Below, piece after piece: positions 8,678-18,029 of a stretch of DNA of 64,000 nt. A program made the translations under genes and the position numbers. Position 1 is the first letter of the stretch; the number at the start of each line of letters is the position of its first letter. The DNA is taken from the NCBI RefSeq assembly GCF_005938225.1, contig NZ_VCPC01000001.1, positions 1,177,213 through 1,241,212 of the forward strand, in the 5' to 3' direction. The notes under the pieces are model-generated. The model saw nothing but the letters and a program-made list of their open reading frames with translations. It ran no database searches and had not been told where the DNA came from. This stretch comes from Arenibacterium halophilum (GTDB taxonomy: Bacteria; Pseudomonadota; Alphaproteobacteria; Rhodobacterales; Rhodobacteraceae).

Positions 8678-9714
8678 GCGCCGCACTCGACACCCTCGCC
8701 CGCGACATCGCGCGGCAACGCAGACGCCGCAGCGCCCGTCGCCTGCGCCTTGGCCTGCTGATGGGCGCGCTGCTGCTGGGCACGGTCGCGCTGACGCTCT
8801 CGGTCGGCCACACGATCACCCCGCCGGGTCAGGTGCTGCGCGCGCTGGCGGGCGACGATTTGCCCGGCGTCAGTTTCGCCGTGCGCGAACTGCGCCTGCC
8901 GCGCGCGGTTCTGTCGATCCTCGCCGGGCTCAGCTTTGGCCTTGGCGGCGTGGCGTTCCAGATCATGTTGCGCAATCCGTTGGCCAGCCCCGACATCATC
9001 GGCATTTCCATCGGCTCCAGCGCCGCCGCCGTTCTGGCGATCACCGCTTTCGGGTTGACCGGCATGGCGGTATCCTTGCTGGCCGTGCTCTCGGGCCTTG
9101 GTGTCGCCGCAGCGATCTACCTGCTGTCGTTCCGCAACGGCGTTGCGGGGGCGCGGCTGATCCTTGTGGGCATCGCCATCGCCGCCATGCTGCAAAGCGT
9201 CATCGCCTATGCGCTCGCCCGCGCGCCATCGTGGACGTTGCAGGACGCGCTGCGCTGGCTCACCGGCAGCGTCAACGGAGCGACCCTGCCGCAGGCGCTG
9301 CCGTTGCTGGTCTCGCTGACGGTCTTCGGCGCGCTGCTTCTGGCCTGCCGCCGCGACCTCGAGGCGATGCGGCTGGGCGATGACACCGCCGCCGCGCTGG
9401 GTGTGTCGCTGACCCGCGCGCGTGCCACGATCATGCTGGGCGCGGTCGGGATGATTGCCGTTGCCACCGCCGTCACCGGGCCCATCGCCTTTACCGCCTT
9501 CCTGTCCGGGCCCATCGCCATGCGTCTGGCCGGGCCCGGCCGCTCGCCCGTGCTGATGGCCGGGCTGGTCGGCGCCGCACTGGTGCTGATCGGCGATTTC
9601 ATCGGCCAGCAGATGTTGCCCGCGCGCTACCCCGTCGGTATCGTCACCGGCGCACTTGGGGCGCCCTTCCTTGTGTACCTGATCGTCCGCGCCAACCGGA
9701 CCGGAGCCTTCTGA
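8674..9714 (+). CDS. FecCD-family iron-siderophore permease, second subunit
   Basis: A 346-residue paralogue of the preceding permease, likely its heterodimer partner. Motifs are RELRLPRAVLSILAGLSFGL, MLRNPLASPDIIGISIGSSA and TGPIAFTAFLSGPIAMRLAG. The start is the GTG at 8674, overlapping the upstream stop as GTGA; longer reading-frame extensions lie inside the previous gene. A basic N-terminal tail (RQRRRRSARRLRLG) precedes the first membrane helix, consistent with a cytoplasmic N-terminus. Confidence 0.92.
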   Translation: MSAALDTLARDIARQRRRRSARRLRLGLLMGALLLGTVALTLSVGHTITPPGQVLRALAGDDLPGVSFAVRELRLPRAVLSILAGLSFGLGGVAFQIMLRNPLASPDIIGISIGSSAAAVLAITAFGLTGMAVSLLAVLSGLGVAAAIYLLSFRNGVAGARLILVGIAIAAMLQSVIAYALARAPSWTLQDALRWLTGSVNGATLPQALPLLVSLTVFGALLLACRRDLEAMRLGDDTAAALGVSLTRARATIMLGAVGMIAVATAVTGPIAFTAFLSGPIAMRLAGPGRSPVLMAGLVGAALVLIGDFIGQQMLPARYPVGIVTGALGAPFLVYLIVRANRTGAF

Positions 9715-10526
9715 TGCCAATGCAGCCCCTCACCGTCGAAACCCTCAGCGCCGGATACGGGCAGGCCGCAATCCTGCGCGGGCTGAACCTGACCGTGCCG
9801 ACCGGGCGCATCACCGCCATTGTCGGGGCGAATGCCTGCGGCAAATCCACCCTGCTGCGCTGCATGTCGCGGCTGCTAAAACCCGAACAGGGGCAGGTGC
9901 TGCTGGACGGGCGCGCGATTCACCGCACACCGCCCCGAGAGCTGGCGCGCCGCCTTGGCCTGTTGCCGCAGACGCCGCTGGCCCCCGGTGGCATCACGGT
10001 GGCCGATCTGGTCAGCCATGGCCGCCACCCTCACAAGGGCCTGCTGGCCAGGTGGAGCGCCGAGGACGACCGCGCCGTGGCCCGCGCCCTGACCGCCACC
10101 CGCACCGACACGCTGGCCGACCGCGATCTGGACGCGCTGTCAGGCGGGCAGCGCCAAAGGGTCTGGATCGCCATGGCGCTGGCGCAGGAAACCGATGTGC
10201 TGCTGCTGGACGAACCCACGACCTATCTGGACATCAACCACCAGATCGAGGTGCTGGATCTGCTGGTCGATCTGAACCGCGACCGCCAGACCACCATCGT
10301 CATGGTGCTGCACGATCTGAACCTTGCCGCGCGCTATGCCGATACGCTGGTCGCCATGAAAAACGGCGCGATCCATGCCGCCGGCCCGCCGCAAGAGGTG
10401 CTGACCGAAGCAACGGTGGAACAGGCCTTCGGCCTGCCCTGCCGGATCATCCCCGATCCGACTTCGGGCAAACCGATGGTGCTGCCGCTGGGGCGCCACA
10501 ACACGACAGAAAGCAGCGCCGCATGA
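9714..10526 (+). CDS. Iron-siderophore ABC transporter ATPase
   Basis: A 270-residue ATP-binding subunit of the FecE/FhuC type. Walker A is GANACGKST (about residues 38-46), the signature motif is LSGGQRQRVWIAMALAQ, Walker B is VLLLDEPTTYLDI and the H-loop is VMVLHDLNLAARYAD. All catalytic residues are intact. The start codon overlaps the previous stop by one base (TGATG). It powers the two permeases encoded just upstream. Confidence 0.95.
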   Translation: MPMQPLTVETLSAGYGQAAILRGLNLTVPTGRITAIVGANACGKSTLLRCMSRLLKPEQGQVLLDGRAIHRTPPRELARRLGLLPQTPLAPGGITVADLVSHGRHPHKGLLARWSAEDDRAVARALTATRTDTLADRDLDALSGGQRQRVWIAMALAQETDVLLLDEPTTYLDINHQIEVLDLLVDLNRDRQTTIVMVLHDLNLAARYADTLVAMKNGAIHAAGPPQEVLTEATVEQAFGLPCRIIPDPTSGKPMVLPLGRHNTTESSAA

Positions 10527-11557
10527 CCCTTGCCGCCACCATCACCGCGCGTACCGTTACACCCGCGCCCGACGACCTGATCGCCGGTTTGGCCCATCGA
10601 GCGCGCGAGGCCGATCTGATCGTGCAGGACAGCGCCTCAACCCTGACCGTCACCGCCCCGCTGGCGCGCCTGTCGCTGGATCGCACGGCTGACGCCATCG
10701 CCCTGCGGCTGGACGCCGACGATGACACCGCCCTGTTCCACTTTCGCGAATACCTGCTGTGGTTGCTGGACGATGTCGCCCCGGGCCTGAGCGACGGGCT
10801 GAACTGGCAGGGCGACATCCCCCGCAACAGCACTCCGCCGAACTTTCAAACCGCCACGGTGCGCGCCGTGCGCCGCGTCGCCCCGCGCTTTCTGCGCGTC
10901 ACTTTGGCCTGCACGAACATCGCCCGGTTGATCGAGGAACGCGGGATGCATTTTTCCCTGCTGATCCCGCCGCAGGGCCTCACGCCAATCTGGCCAAGGC
11001 TCGACGAAAACGGCCGCGCCGTCTGGCCCAAGGGCGCCGACGCGCTGCACCGTGCCGCCTATACCTTCGTCAGCCTTGATGCGCAGGCGGGCACGTTTGA
11101 TTTTGACGTATTCGAGCACGCCGGCGGGCGCGCCACCGATTGGGCCCGCAATGCGCAACCGGGCGACCCGGTCGCCCTGACCGGCCCCGGCAGCGGCGAT
11201 TTTCCCGACACCACGGCTCTGCTGATCGCGGGCGACGAAACCGCCCTGCCCGCGATCCGCCGGATCCTTGAACAGGCCGATCCCGCAACCACTGGTACCG
11301 CGCTGGTCGAGGTGGGGCACCCCGACGACATCTGCCCCCTGACGCGGCCCGCGGGCATGACGCTGACATGGCTGATCCGCGACCAGGGGGAAACCCTGTG
11401 GCAGCGGCTGGAAACCGAACCCCTGCCCGACAGCCCCACGCCCTTTGTCTGGGTCGCGGCGGAAAAGGATCTTGTCCGCCGGGCCAAGGCGCGGTTCGAG
11501 GGCGAATTGCACCTGCCCCGGGCGCAAACCTACCTAGCCTATTACTGGTCGGCCTGA
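10523..11557 (+). CDS. Siderophore-interacting protein (ferric-siderophore reductase) with N-terminal DUF2218-like domain
   Basis: A 344-residue cytosolic NAD(P)H- and FAD-dependent reductase that releases iron from imported siderophores. Residues about 15-95 resemble DUF2218 (LAHRAREADLIVQDSA, then alternating hydrophobic strands). Residues about 110-344 are the ViuB/SIP fold: APRFLRVTLACTNI, a FAD-binding segment around HRAAYTFVSLD, TGPGSGDFPDTTALLIAGDE and the C-terminal YLAYYWSA that closes this family. It starts with ATGA overlap to the ATPase gene, so it completes the uptake operon. The fusion suggests the N-terminal domain helps recognise the substrate. Confidence 0.9.
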   Translation: MTLAATITARTVTPAPDDLIAGLAHRAREADLIVQDSASTLTVTAPLARLSLDRTADAIALRLDADDDTALFHFREYLLWLLDDVAPGLSDGLNWQGDIPRNSTPPNFQTATVRAVRRVAPRFLRVTLACTNIARLIEERGMHFSLLIPPQGLTPIWPRLDENGRAVWPKGADALHRAAYTFVSLDAQAGTFDFDVFEHAGGRATDWARNAQPGDPVALTGPGSGDFPDTTALLIAGDETALPAIRRILEQADPATTGTALVEVGHPDDICPLTRPAGMTLTWLIRDQGETLWQRLETEPLPDSPTPFVWVAAEKDLVRRAKARFEGELHLPRAQTYLAYYWSA

Positions 11558-11624
11558 GGCCCCATTGCATTCGCCCGCCACGCCACTAGGCTTTGCACAG
11601 CACGAACCACAGGCAGGGCGGCGC

Positions 11625-12452
11625 ATGGCATCCTCGATCCTCATCACCGGCTGTTCCTCGGGCATCGGCGAAGACGCCGCCCTTGCCCTGCGCGACCGGG
11701 GCTGGCGCGTCTTTGCCGCCTGCCGCAAGCAGGAAGATTGCGACCGGCTGATCGCCACCGGGTTCGATGCGCCCCGGATCGACTATGGCGACCCTGACTC
11801 GATCCGATCCGGGCTGGCCGAGGTGCTGGACAAGACCGGCGGGCGGCTGGACGCGCTGTTCAACAACGGCGCCCACGCGCTGACCGGCGCGGTCGAGGAT
11901 CTGCCGCCCGAGGGGCTACAGGAGATTTTCCAATCCAACCTGTTCGGCTGGCACGATCTGACCCGGCAAGTGATCCCGGTGATGCGGCGCCAGAAATTCG
12001 GCCATATCGTGCAATGTTCCTCGGCACTTGGGCTAACCTACATGCGCTGGCGGGGCGCCTATTCAGCGACCAAGCACGCGCTCGAGGCGCTGACCGACGT
12101 GATGCGGCTCGAACTGCAAGGTAGCGGCATCCAGGTGGTGCTGATCGAACCCGGGCCCATCACCACTGACTTCCGCCGCAACGGCGTGACTTACTTCAAC
12201 CGCTTCATCGACTGGCAGAATTCACCCCACCGCGCTGCCTATGAATCCAGCCTGATACCCCGCATGGGCGATCTGAATTCAAAAGACAGGTTCGAACTGC
12301 CCGCCAGCGCGGTAACCGGAACGCTGATCCGCGCGCTGGAGTCTCCTCGCCCGAACCCACGCTATTACGTCACCCGCGCGACGTGGATCGCGGGCATCCT
12401 GCGCCGCATCCTGTCAACCCGCGCCAGCGACGCGATCCTGTCGCGCATGTGA
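11625..12452 (+). CDS. Short-chain dehydrogenase/reductase
   Basis: A 275-residue Rossmann oxidoreductase of the classical SDR family. It has the NAD(P) motif TGCSSGIG (about residues 8-15), LFNNGAHAL in place of the usual NNAG, Ser in QCSSALG, catalytic Tyr-Lys in AYSATKHALEAL, and the IEPGPITTDF loop. The start ATG at 11625 gives MASSILITG, so the nucleotide motif lies at the normal distance from the N-terminus; the ATG at 11565 would add 20 unrelated residues. It is 67 nt after the iron operon and may be read through from it. Substrate unknown. Confidence 0.88.
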   Translation: MASSILITGCSSGIGEDAALALRDRGWRVFAACRKQEDCDRLIATGFDAPRIDYGDPDSIRSGLAEVLDKTGGRLDALFNNGAHALTGAVEDLPPEGLQEIFQSNLFGWHDLTRQVIPVMRRQKFGHIVQCSSALGLTYMRWRGAYSATKHALEALTDVMRLELQGSGIQVVLIEPGPITTDFRRNGVTYFNRFIDWQNSPHRAAYESSLIPRMGDLNSKDRFELPASAVTGTLIRALESPRPNPRYYVTRATWIAGILRRILSTRASDAILSRM

Positions 12453-12530
12453 CGGTTGCGGCCAATTGGCATTCGCCTTCGCCGCCCTTTCGCGCTAGAT
12501 CCCGGGCCAACTGCAATTTCGGGGGGCCCC

Positions 12531-12731
12531 ATGACCGCCTTGTATATCCTCATCCTCGTGCTGCTGGCCGGCGTCGTTGCCGTTCTGGCCTTTGGCGTGG
12601 GCAATTTCGGCCGCGAAGGCGAAAAAGCCGCGAAACGCAGCAACAAGGCCATGCAACTGCGCATCCTGCTGCAAGGGCTGGCTGTGCTGGCCGTGCTGCT
12701 GTTCGTGTTTCTCAAGGGCACGGGGAACTAG
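12531..12731 (+). CDS. Twin transmembrane protein
   Basis: A 66-residue membrane protein with two hydrophobic helices (residues about 3-23 and 42-62) separated by a charged hairpin: GNFGREGEKAAKRSNKAMQLR. This is the pattern of the small 'twin transmembrane' family common in alphaproteobacteria, for which I know no established biochemical role. The start ATG at 12531 follows a G-rich stretch. It is followed after 3 nt by the cobalamin adenosyltransferase gene, a pairing that suggests co-expression. Confidence 0.8.
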   Translation: MTALYILILVLLAGVVAVLAFGVGNFGREGEKAAKRSNKAMQLRILLQGLAVLAVLLFVFLKGTGN

Positions 12732-12734
12732 GCG

Positions 12735-13316
12735 ATGGTGGTTCTGAACAAGATTTACACCCGCACCGGCGACAAGGGCACAACCGCGCTTGGCAACAAC
12801 GACCGGGTCGCCAAATACGCCCCGCGCGTGGCCGCCTATGGCACGGTGGACGAACTGAACGCCCAGCTTGGCGTGGCCCGTCTGGCCGCCTCCGGCGACG
12901 TCGATACCGCACTGATGCGCATCCAGAACGACCTGTTCGATCTTGGCGCCGATCTCTGCCGCCCCGACATGGAGGCTGACGCCACCGCCGAATATCCGCC
13001 CCTGCGCATGGTGCAGGCCCAGGTTGACCGGCTGGAACGCGAAATCGACGCGATGAACGCCAACCTTGCCCCATTGCGCAGCTTTGTCCTGCCCGGTGGC
13101 TCGGCGCTGGCCGCGCATCTGCACGTCTGCCGCACCGTCGCCCGCCGGGCCGAGCGGCTTGCGGTGGAACTGGCATCCGAAGATCAGGCGAACCCGGCCG
13201 CGATCATGTACCTGAACCGCCTGTCCGACTGGTTCTTCGTGGCCGCCCGCGTGGCCAACGACAATGGCGCCGACGATGTGCTGTGGGTCCCGGGCGCCAA
13301 TCGCGGCGAGGGTTAG
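12735..13316 (+). CDS. ATP:cob(I)alamin adenosyltransferase, PduO type
   Basis: A 193-residue enzyme that makes adenosylcobalamin from cob(I)alamin and ATP, acting as a trimer in the cytosol. Diagnostic PduO motifs are TRTGDKGTTALGNNDRV (ATP binding, residues 9-25), YGTVDELNAQLG, FVLPGGSALAAHLHVCRTVA and RRAERL with LNRLSDWFFVAAR. The length is normal. It sits just upstream of etfBA, separated by 167 nt, and would serve B12-dependent mutases such as methylmalonyl-CoA mutase encoded elsewhere. Confidence 0.92.
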   Translation: MVVLNKIYTRTGDKGTTALGNNDRVAKYAPRVAAYGTVDELNAQLGVARLAASGDVDTALMRIQNDLFDLGADLCRPDMEADATAEYPPLRMVQAQVDRLEREIDAMNANLAPLRSFVLPGGSALAAHLHVCRTVARRAERLAVELASEDQANPAAIMYLNRLSDWFFVAARVANDNGADDVLWVPGANRGEG

Positions 13317-13325
13317 CGCAAACTG

Positions 13326-13342
13326 GCGGAAATATATTCCGC
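13326..13342. promoter_or_regulatory. Inverted repeat upstream of etfB
   Basis: GCGGAA-ATATA-TTCCGC, with 6-nt arms, lies 10 nt after the adenosyltransferase stop and about 140 nt before etfB. It may be a weak hairpin or a regulator site. The remaining gap (13343-13483) holds an AGGAG ribosome-binding site before etfB and no other clear signal. Confidence 0.3.
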
Positions 13343-13483
13343 AGAGCGAAACATCGTGACGTTCCGGCTTGCTTTTCCGACGTTTTTGCGCTGTTTCCCC
13401 ATGACGCAGACCGCTATCAATCGCGGGAAGCGAAAACCGATACGAGTCGCACCCGGCTCGGCTGACGAAGGAGAGAACGGCCA

Positions 13484-14242
13484 ATGAAGGTACTGGTACC
13501 TGTCAAGCGCGTGATCGACTACAACGTGAAGGTCCGCGTCAAGGCGGATGGCAGCGGTGTCGATCTTGCGAACGTGAAGATGTCGATGAACCCCTTTGAC
13601 GAAATTGCCGTGGAAGAGGCGATTCGTCTGAAAGAGGCGGGCAAGGCCGAGGAAATCGTCGCCGTGTCGATCGGCGTCAAGCAGGCCCAGGAAACCCTGC
13701 GCACCGCGCTGGCCATGGGCGCCGACCGCGCGATCCTGGTCATCGCCGCCGACGACGTGCACCAGGACATCGAGCCGCTCGCCGTTGCCAAGATCCTCGC
13801 CAAGGTGGTCGAGGAAGAGCAGCCCGGCCTCGTCCTTGCGGGCAAGCAGGCGATCGACAACGACATGAACGCCACCGGCCAGATGCTCTCGGCGCTGCTG
13901 GGCTGGTCGCAGGGCACATTCGCCTCGGAACTCGACATCGACGGCGACCACGCCAAGGTGACCCGCGAAGTCGACGGCGGCCTGCAGACCATCAAGGTCA
14001 AGATGCCCGCCATCGTCACGGTCGACCTGCGCCTGAACGAACCGCGCTATGCCTCGCTGCCGAACATTATGAAGGCCAAGAAAAAGCCGCTGGATGAAAA
14101 GACCGCCGCCGATTACGGCGTCGACGTCACCCCGCGCCTTGAAATCGTCAAGACGGCCGAGCCCGAAGCCCGCGCCGCAGGCGAAATGGTGCCCGATGTC
14201 GATACGCTGGTGGCCAAACTCAAAGAAAAGGGAGTCGTGTGA
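13484..14242 (+). CDS. etfB: Electron transfer flavoprotein beta subunit
   Basis: A 252-residue ETF small subunit, starting [17 protein letters not shown] as in the family. It carries the AMP-binding subunit features and the ETF-beta signature [20 protein letters not shown] (about residues 184-203). ETF passes electrons from acyl-CoA and other dehydrogenases to ETF-ubiquinone oxidoreductase. AGGAG precedes the ATG by about 9 nt. It overlaps etfA by one base (TGATG), so the heterodimer subunits are translationally coupled. Confidence 0.97.
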   Translation: MKVLVPVKRVIDYNVKVRVKADGSGVDLANVKMSMNPFDEIAVEEAIRLKEAGKAEEIVAVSIGVKQAQETLRTALAMGADRAILVIAADDVHQDIEPLAVAKILAKVVEEEQPGLVLAGKQAIDNDMNATGQMLSALLGWSQGTFASELDIDGDHAKVTREVDGGLQTIKVKMPAIVTVDLRLNEPRYASLPNIMKAKKKPLDEKTAADYGVDVTPRLEIVKTAEPEARAAGEMVPDVDTLVAKLKEKGVV

Positions 14243-15168
14243 TGGCTGTTCTCCTGCTTGCCGAAGTGACCGATGGCGAACTCTCGCTCGACGCGACCGC
14301 CAAGGCCGTGACCGCCGCCAAATCGCTTGGCGACGTGACTGTTCTGTGCGCGGGCGGCTCTGCCGCTGCCGCCGGTGAGGCCGCCGCCAAGATCGACGGC
14401 GTGTCCAAGGTTCTGGTCGCCGAAGATGCCTCGCTCGGCCACCGCCTGGCCGAATCCACGGCCGCGCTGATCGTCAGCCTGGCAGGCGATTATGACCATA
14501 TCGTTGCCCCGGCCACCACCGACGCCAAGAACGTGATGCCCCGCGTGGCCGCGCTGCTCGACGTGATGGTGATCTCGGACGCCTCGGGCGTGGTCGACGC
14601 CGACACGTTCGAGCGCCCGATCTATGCCGGCAACGCGATCCAGACGGTGAAATCGTCGGATGCGAAAAAGGTCATCACCTTCCGCACCTCGACCTTCGAC
14701 GCCGCCGGTGAAGGCGGTTCGGCCCCGGTCGAAACCGTGTCGGCCGCGGAAAACCCCGGCCTGTCGGAATGGATCGAAGACAAGGTCGCCGAATCCGACC
14801 GCCCCGAGCTCACCTCGGCCGGCATCGTCGTGTCGGGTGGCCGTGGTCTCGGGTCCGAAGAAAACTTCGCGATCATCGAGAAGCTGGCCGACAAACTTGG
14901 CGCCGCTGTGGGCGCCTCGCGCGCCGCAGTCGACTCGGGCTTTGCCCCGAACGACTGGCAGGTGGGCCAGACCGGCAAGGTCGTCGCCCCCGATCTCTAT
15001 GTCGCCGTCGGCATTTCGGGTGCGATCCAGCACCTTGCAGGCATGAAAGACAGCAAGATCATCGTCGCGATCAACAAAGACGAAGAAGCCCCGATCTTCC
15101 AGGTCGCCGACTACGGCCTCGTGGCCGACCTCTTCGAAGCTGTCCCCGAGCTGACCGAAAAGCTCTAA
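14242..15168 (+). CDS. etfA: Electron transfer flavoprotein alpha subunit
   Basis: A 308-residue ETF large subunit holding the FAD. The C-terminal FAD domain shows [60 protein letters not shown] and [20 protein letters not shown], the latter near-invariant among EtfA proteins. The start is the ATG at 14242 that overlaps the etfB stop; a GTG codon lies directly before it but inside etfB. A strong terminator follows. Together with hbd 1.1 kb downstream this serves fatty-acid and amino-acid oxidation. Confidence 0.97.
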   Translation: MAVLLLAEVTDGELSLDATAKAVTAAKSLGDVTVLCAGGSAAAAGEAAAKIDGVSKVLVAEDASLGHRLAESTAALIVSLAGDYDHIVAPATTDAKNVMPRVAALLDVMVISDASGVVDADTFERPIYAGNAIQTVKSSDAKKVITFRTSTFDAAGEGGSAPVETVSAAENPGLSEWIEDKVAESDRPELTSAGIVVSGGRGLGSEENFAIIEKLADKLGAAVGASRAAVDSGFAPNDWQVGQTGKVVAPDLYVAVGISGAIQHLAGMKDSKIIVAINKDEEAPIFQVADYGLVADLFEAVPELTEKL

Positions 15169-15187
15169 GCCTTTAAAATCCAACGCA

Positions 15188-15215
15188 AAGGCCCGCCCCA
15201 TACCGGCGGGCCTTT
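15188..15215 (+). terminator. Terminator after etfBA
   Basis: AAAGGCCCGCC (15188-15198) pairs with GGCGGGCCTTT (15205-15215) across a 6-nt loop, starting 20 nt after the etfA stop. The stem is 11 bp and perfect, ending in a short T run. Because it is symmetrical it may also stop the convergent transcript. Confidence 0.8.
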
Positions 15216-15227
15216 CGCATGTCTGCC

Positions 15228-15286
15228 CTTCTTTGGGCTCCAAATATCCCGGGGGACTCCGCGCAGCGGAGGGGGGCAGAGCCCCC
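15228..15286 (+). repeat. Intergenic structured repeat, copy B
   Basis: The same head as copy A (29 of 29 bases), then CTCCGC-GCA-GCGGAG (15257-15271) and GGGGGC-AGA-GCCCCC (15272-15286). The first stem has a completely different sequence from copy A but remains fully paired, a compensatory pattern. Confidence 0.8.
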
Positions 15287-15301
15287 TCCTCCCGTCGCCC
15301 C

Positions 15302-16132
15302 CTACTCCGGCCCCGGAGGAAACACCGCGCTCAGGCGCGTGGCGATGCGGCCATGAAAGCGCGGCCCGATCAGATGGGCAGCTGCGGGGGTTTCCAATGC
15401 CCCGAACGACATGCGGTCCATCTCGCCCGTTGCGCCTGCCGGTTTCACCGCGATCTCCACCAATTCTGCGGCATCATCCCCCAGTTTCTGGATCATCTTG
15501 CGATCCACCAGCAACGGATTCGGCCCCAGCCCAACGCTTTCGTCCGCGCCGCGCGTGTTGTCATAGCGCAGCCACAGCAACACCGGCCGCCGCTTGAACC
15601 CGCGCAGCATCTCGCGCATACGATCGACCCAGGTCAGCTTCAGCTCTTCCACCACCAGATTGCAGCGCCGCGGCGATATCCGGTACAGGGTCTGCAACAG
15701 GTGCTTGTTGAAATTGATCTCCGAAAAATCTGCCTCGGGGAAGGCTTTGATCAACAGGATCGTCGGCTCGACAAATCGGTCATTGCGGCGCGGATGCACC
15801 CGGAAATAGCGATTCGAAAGGTTCTGCGCCCCCATAACCTGCACCACCGCCCGCTCCGCCTGTCGCGCGATGTTCATCAGGTCCGGATCTTGCAGGTAGG
15901 TATCGATACCGCCGTTTGCACAGCCAAGGTTCACGCAGGAATGGCCTGTGATTTCCTCGACCAAAGTCGGATATGGCATCTTCACGAAACGTCCGAATGT
16001 TTCACCTTCGCCAAGAAACGCGAAATAGGGCGGAGACAGGTCGTGCGCCGGCCCCCGGCACATGATCCGCGATGCCCCATATCTGCATAAGTCGTCGCCG
16101 CGCGTTGACGCGCCTTGCCTGTCAAAGCTCAT
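15302..16132 (-). CDS. DUF6473 family protein
   Basis: A 276-residue protein with the architecture I associate with DUF6473, found mainly in Rhodobacteraceae. It has an N-terminal RGP motif (CRGPAHDL), a GEGETFGRFVKMPYPTLVEE segment followed by VNLGCANGGIDTYL, and later RDNDRFVEPT-like basic and acidic patches. The N-terminal half looks like a sulfotransferase- or SGNH-type alpha/beta fold, but no catalytic residues can be assigned. The start at ATG 16132 gives MSFDRQG; a GTG three codons upstream is possible. It is convergent with etfA and divergent from hbd (158-nt gap). Confidence 0.75.
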   Translation of the reverse strand: MSFDRQGASTRGDDLCRYGASRIMCRGPAHDLSPPYFAFLGEGETFGRFVKMPYPTLVEEITGHSCVNLGCANGGIDTYLQDPDLMNIARQAERAVVQVMGAQNLSNRYFRVHPRRNDRFVEPTILLIKAFPEADFSEINFNKHLLQTLYRISPRRCNLVVEELKLTWVDRMREMLRGFKRRPVLLWLRYDNTRGADESVGLGPNPLLVDRKMIQKLGDDAAELVEIAVKPAGATGEMDRMSFGALETPAAAHLIGPRFHGRIATRLSAVFPPGPE

Positions 16133-16290
16133 AACACCCACCAGTTCTTTTCACCCGTCGGGCAATAGGCCTCAAAACCCTTACCAATCCGCTAAACCGC
16201 GAATTTTCTCTATCCCCGACGCCCCTCGGCCCCTTGTCCCTGCCCCCGTCGCGCCGATAAGGTTTGCCAGCGCAGCAAAGGGCGGAATAC

Positions 16291-17166
16291 ATGACAATCC
16301 AGAAAATCGGTGTGATCGGCGCGGGCCAGATGGGCAACGGGATCGCCCATGTGATGGCAATGGCAGGCTTTGACGTCATCATGAACGACATCAGCCAGGA
16401 TGCGCTGGACGCCGCCGTCAAACGCATCGAAGGCAATCTGGCGCGTCAGGTCGGACGCGGCAAGGTGTCCGAATCCGACATGACCGCCGCAATGAGCCGG
16501 ATCACCACCACGCTGCACCTGAAAGACATCGGCCAGACCGATCTGGTGATCGAAGCCGCAACCGAGCGGGAAAGCGTGAAACAGGCGATCTTCGAAGATC
16601 TTCAGCCGCACCTGAAGCCTGAAACCATCCTTACCTCGAACACCTCGTCGATTTCCATCACCCGTCTGGCCAGCCGCACGGACCGGCCCGAACGCTTCAT
16701 GGGGTTCCACTTCATGAACCCGGTGCCGGTGATGCAGTTGGTCGAACTGATCCGGGGTATCGCCACCGACGAGGCGACCTACAAGGCCTGCCTTGGCGTG
16801 GTGGAAAAGCTGGGCAAGACGGCGGCCTCGGCCGAGGATTTCCCCGCCTTCATCGTAAACCGCATCCTGATGCCAATGATCAACGAGGCGGTCTATACGC
16901 TCTACGAAGGCGTCGGCAGCGTGAAATCCATCGACGAATCGCTGAAGCTGGGAGCCAACCACCCGATGGGGCCGCTGGAGCTGGCCGATTTCATCGGGCT
17001 CGACACCTGCCTTGCCATCATGAACGTGCTGCACGACGGGCTGGCCGATACAAAATACCGCCCCTGCCCGCTGCTGACCAAATATGTCGAGGCCGGCTGG
17101 CTTGGCCGCAAGACCAACCGTGGGTTCTACGACTATCGCGGCGAACACCCCGTCCCGACCCGTTAG
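16291..17166 (+). CDS. 3-hydroxybutyryl-CoA dehydrogenase
   Basis: A 291-residue NAD-dependent enzyme converting 3-hydroxyacyl-CoA to 3-oxoacyl-CoA. The NAD fingerprint [20 protein letters not shown] is at residues 7-26. The catalytic His is in [16 protein letters not shown] (about 138-153), with the conserved [19 protein letters not shown] and [20 protein letters not shown] of the hydroxyacyl-CoA dehydrogenase C-terminal domain. The ATG at 16291 matches the usual [12 protein letters not shown] start. Length is typical of the single-function bacterial enzyme. Nearby etfBA suggests a shared role in butyrate/fatty-acyl or polyhydroxybutyrate metabolism. Confidence 0.93.
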   Translation: MTIQKIGVIGAGQMGNGIAHVMAMAGFDVIMNDISQDALDAAVKRIEGNLARQVGRGKVSESDMTAAMSRITTTLHLKDIGQTDLVIEAATERESVKQAIFEDLQPHLKPETILTSNTSSISITRLASRTDRPERFMGFHFMNPVPVMQLVELIRGIATDEATYKACLGVVEKLGKTAASAEDFPAFIVNRILMPMINEAVYTLYEGVGSVKSIDESLKLGANHPMGPLELADFIGLDTCLAIMNVLHDGLADTKYRPCPLLTKYVEAGWLGRKTNRGFYDYRGEHPVPTR

Positions 17167-17240
17167 GGCTAACACCCCGGGCGCTGCTTTACGTTACGGC
17201 GCGCACGACATAATGTGGCCCGGAAATATGGGGGGCTTTC

Positions 17241-18029
17241 ATGCACATAGCCAATCTGGACGGGGTATCCCTGCACTACCGGGTCGATGGTGACCCGGAT
17301 GGCGCGCCGGTCCTGTTCGCCAATTCGCTGGGCACCGATCTGCGGCTGTGGGACAGCACGCTTGCGCTGATGCCGAAGGGGCTGAAATTCATCCGCTACG
17401 ACAAGCGCGGCCATGGGCTGTCGTCGATGCCGCCGGGGCCCTATTCGATGGGCGCGCTGGTGACCGATGTCGAACGTCTGTGCGATCACCTGAACCTCCG
17501 CGATTGCGTGATGGTCGGTCTGTCGATCGGCGGCATGATCGCGCAGGGCCTTGCGGTGAAACGTCTGGATATCGTGCGCGGTCTGGTTCTGTCGAACACG
17601 GCGGCCAAGATCGGCACCCCCGAAATGTGGAACGAACGCAACGCCGCGATCCAGTCGGGCGGGATCGAACCGCTGGCCGATGGCGTGATGGAGCGCTGGT
17701 TCGGCAAGGCCTTCCGCGCCACGCCCGAGATGGCGCTGTGGCGCGCGATGCTGGTGCGCCAGCCGGTCGAGGGCTATACCGGCTGTTCCGCCGCCATCGC
17801 GGGCACCGATTTCTATACCCCCACCAGCGGCTTGCGCCTGCCTGCCCTTGGCATCGCGGGCGATCAGGACGGATCAACGCCGCCCGATCTGGTGCGCGAA
17901 ACCGTCAACCTGATCCCCGGCTCGCGGTTCCACCTGATCCGCGGGGCCGGGCACCTGCCCTGCGTCGAGAACCCGGTTGAATACGCGCAGACCCTGACAA
18001 CCTTTTTGAAAGAGATCGGCCATGTCTGA
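17241..18029 (+). CDS. pcaD: 3-oxoadipate enol-lactonase
   Basis: A 262-residue alpha/beta hydrolase hydrolysing beta-ketoadipate enol-lactone to beta-ketoadipate. The nucleophile elbow is GLSIGG (about residues 93-98), the acid is Asp in GDQDGSTPPDL, and the base is His in GAGHLPCVENP. NSLGTDLRLWD, RYDKRGHGLS and EGYTGCSAAI are typical of PcaD. It is the first gene of a pcaDCHG-x-pcaB run and overlaps pcaC by 8 nt. No pcaQ-type regulator gene lies next to it. Confidence 0.95.
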   Translation: MHIANLDGVSLHYRVDGDPDGAPVLFANSLGTDLRLWDSTLALMPKGLKFIRYDKRGHGLSSMPPGPYSMGALVTDVERLCDHLNLRDCVMVGLSIGGMIAQGLAVKRLDIVRGLVLSNTAAKIGTPEMWNERNAAIQSGGIEPLADGVMERWFGKAFRATPEMALWRAMLVRQPVEGYTGCSAAIAGTDFYTPTSGLRLPALGIAGDQDGSTPPDLVRETVNLIPGSRFHLIRGAGHLPCVENPVEYAQTLTTFLKEIGHV

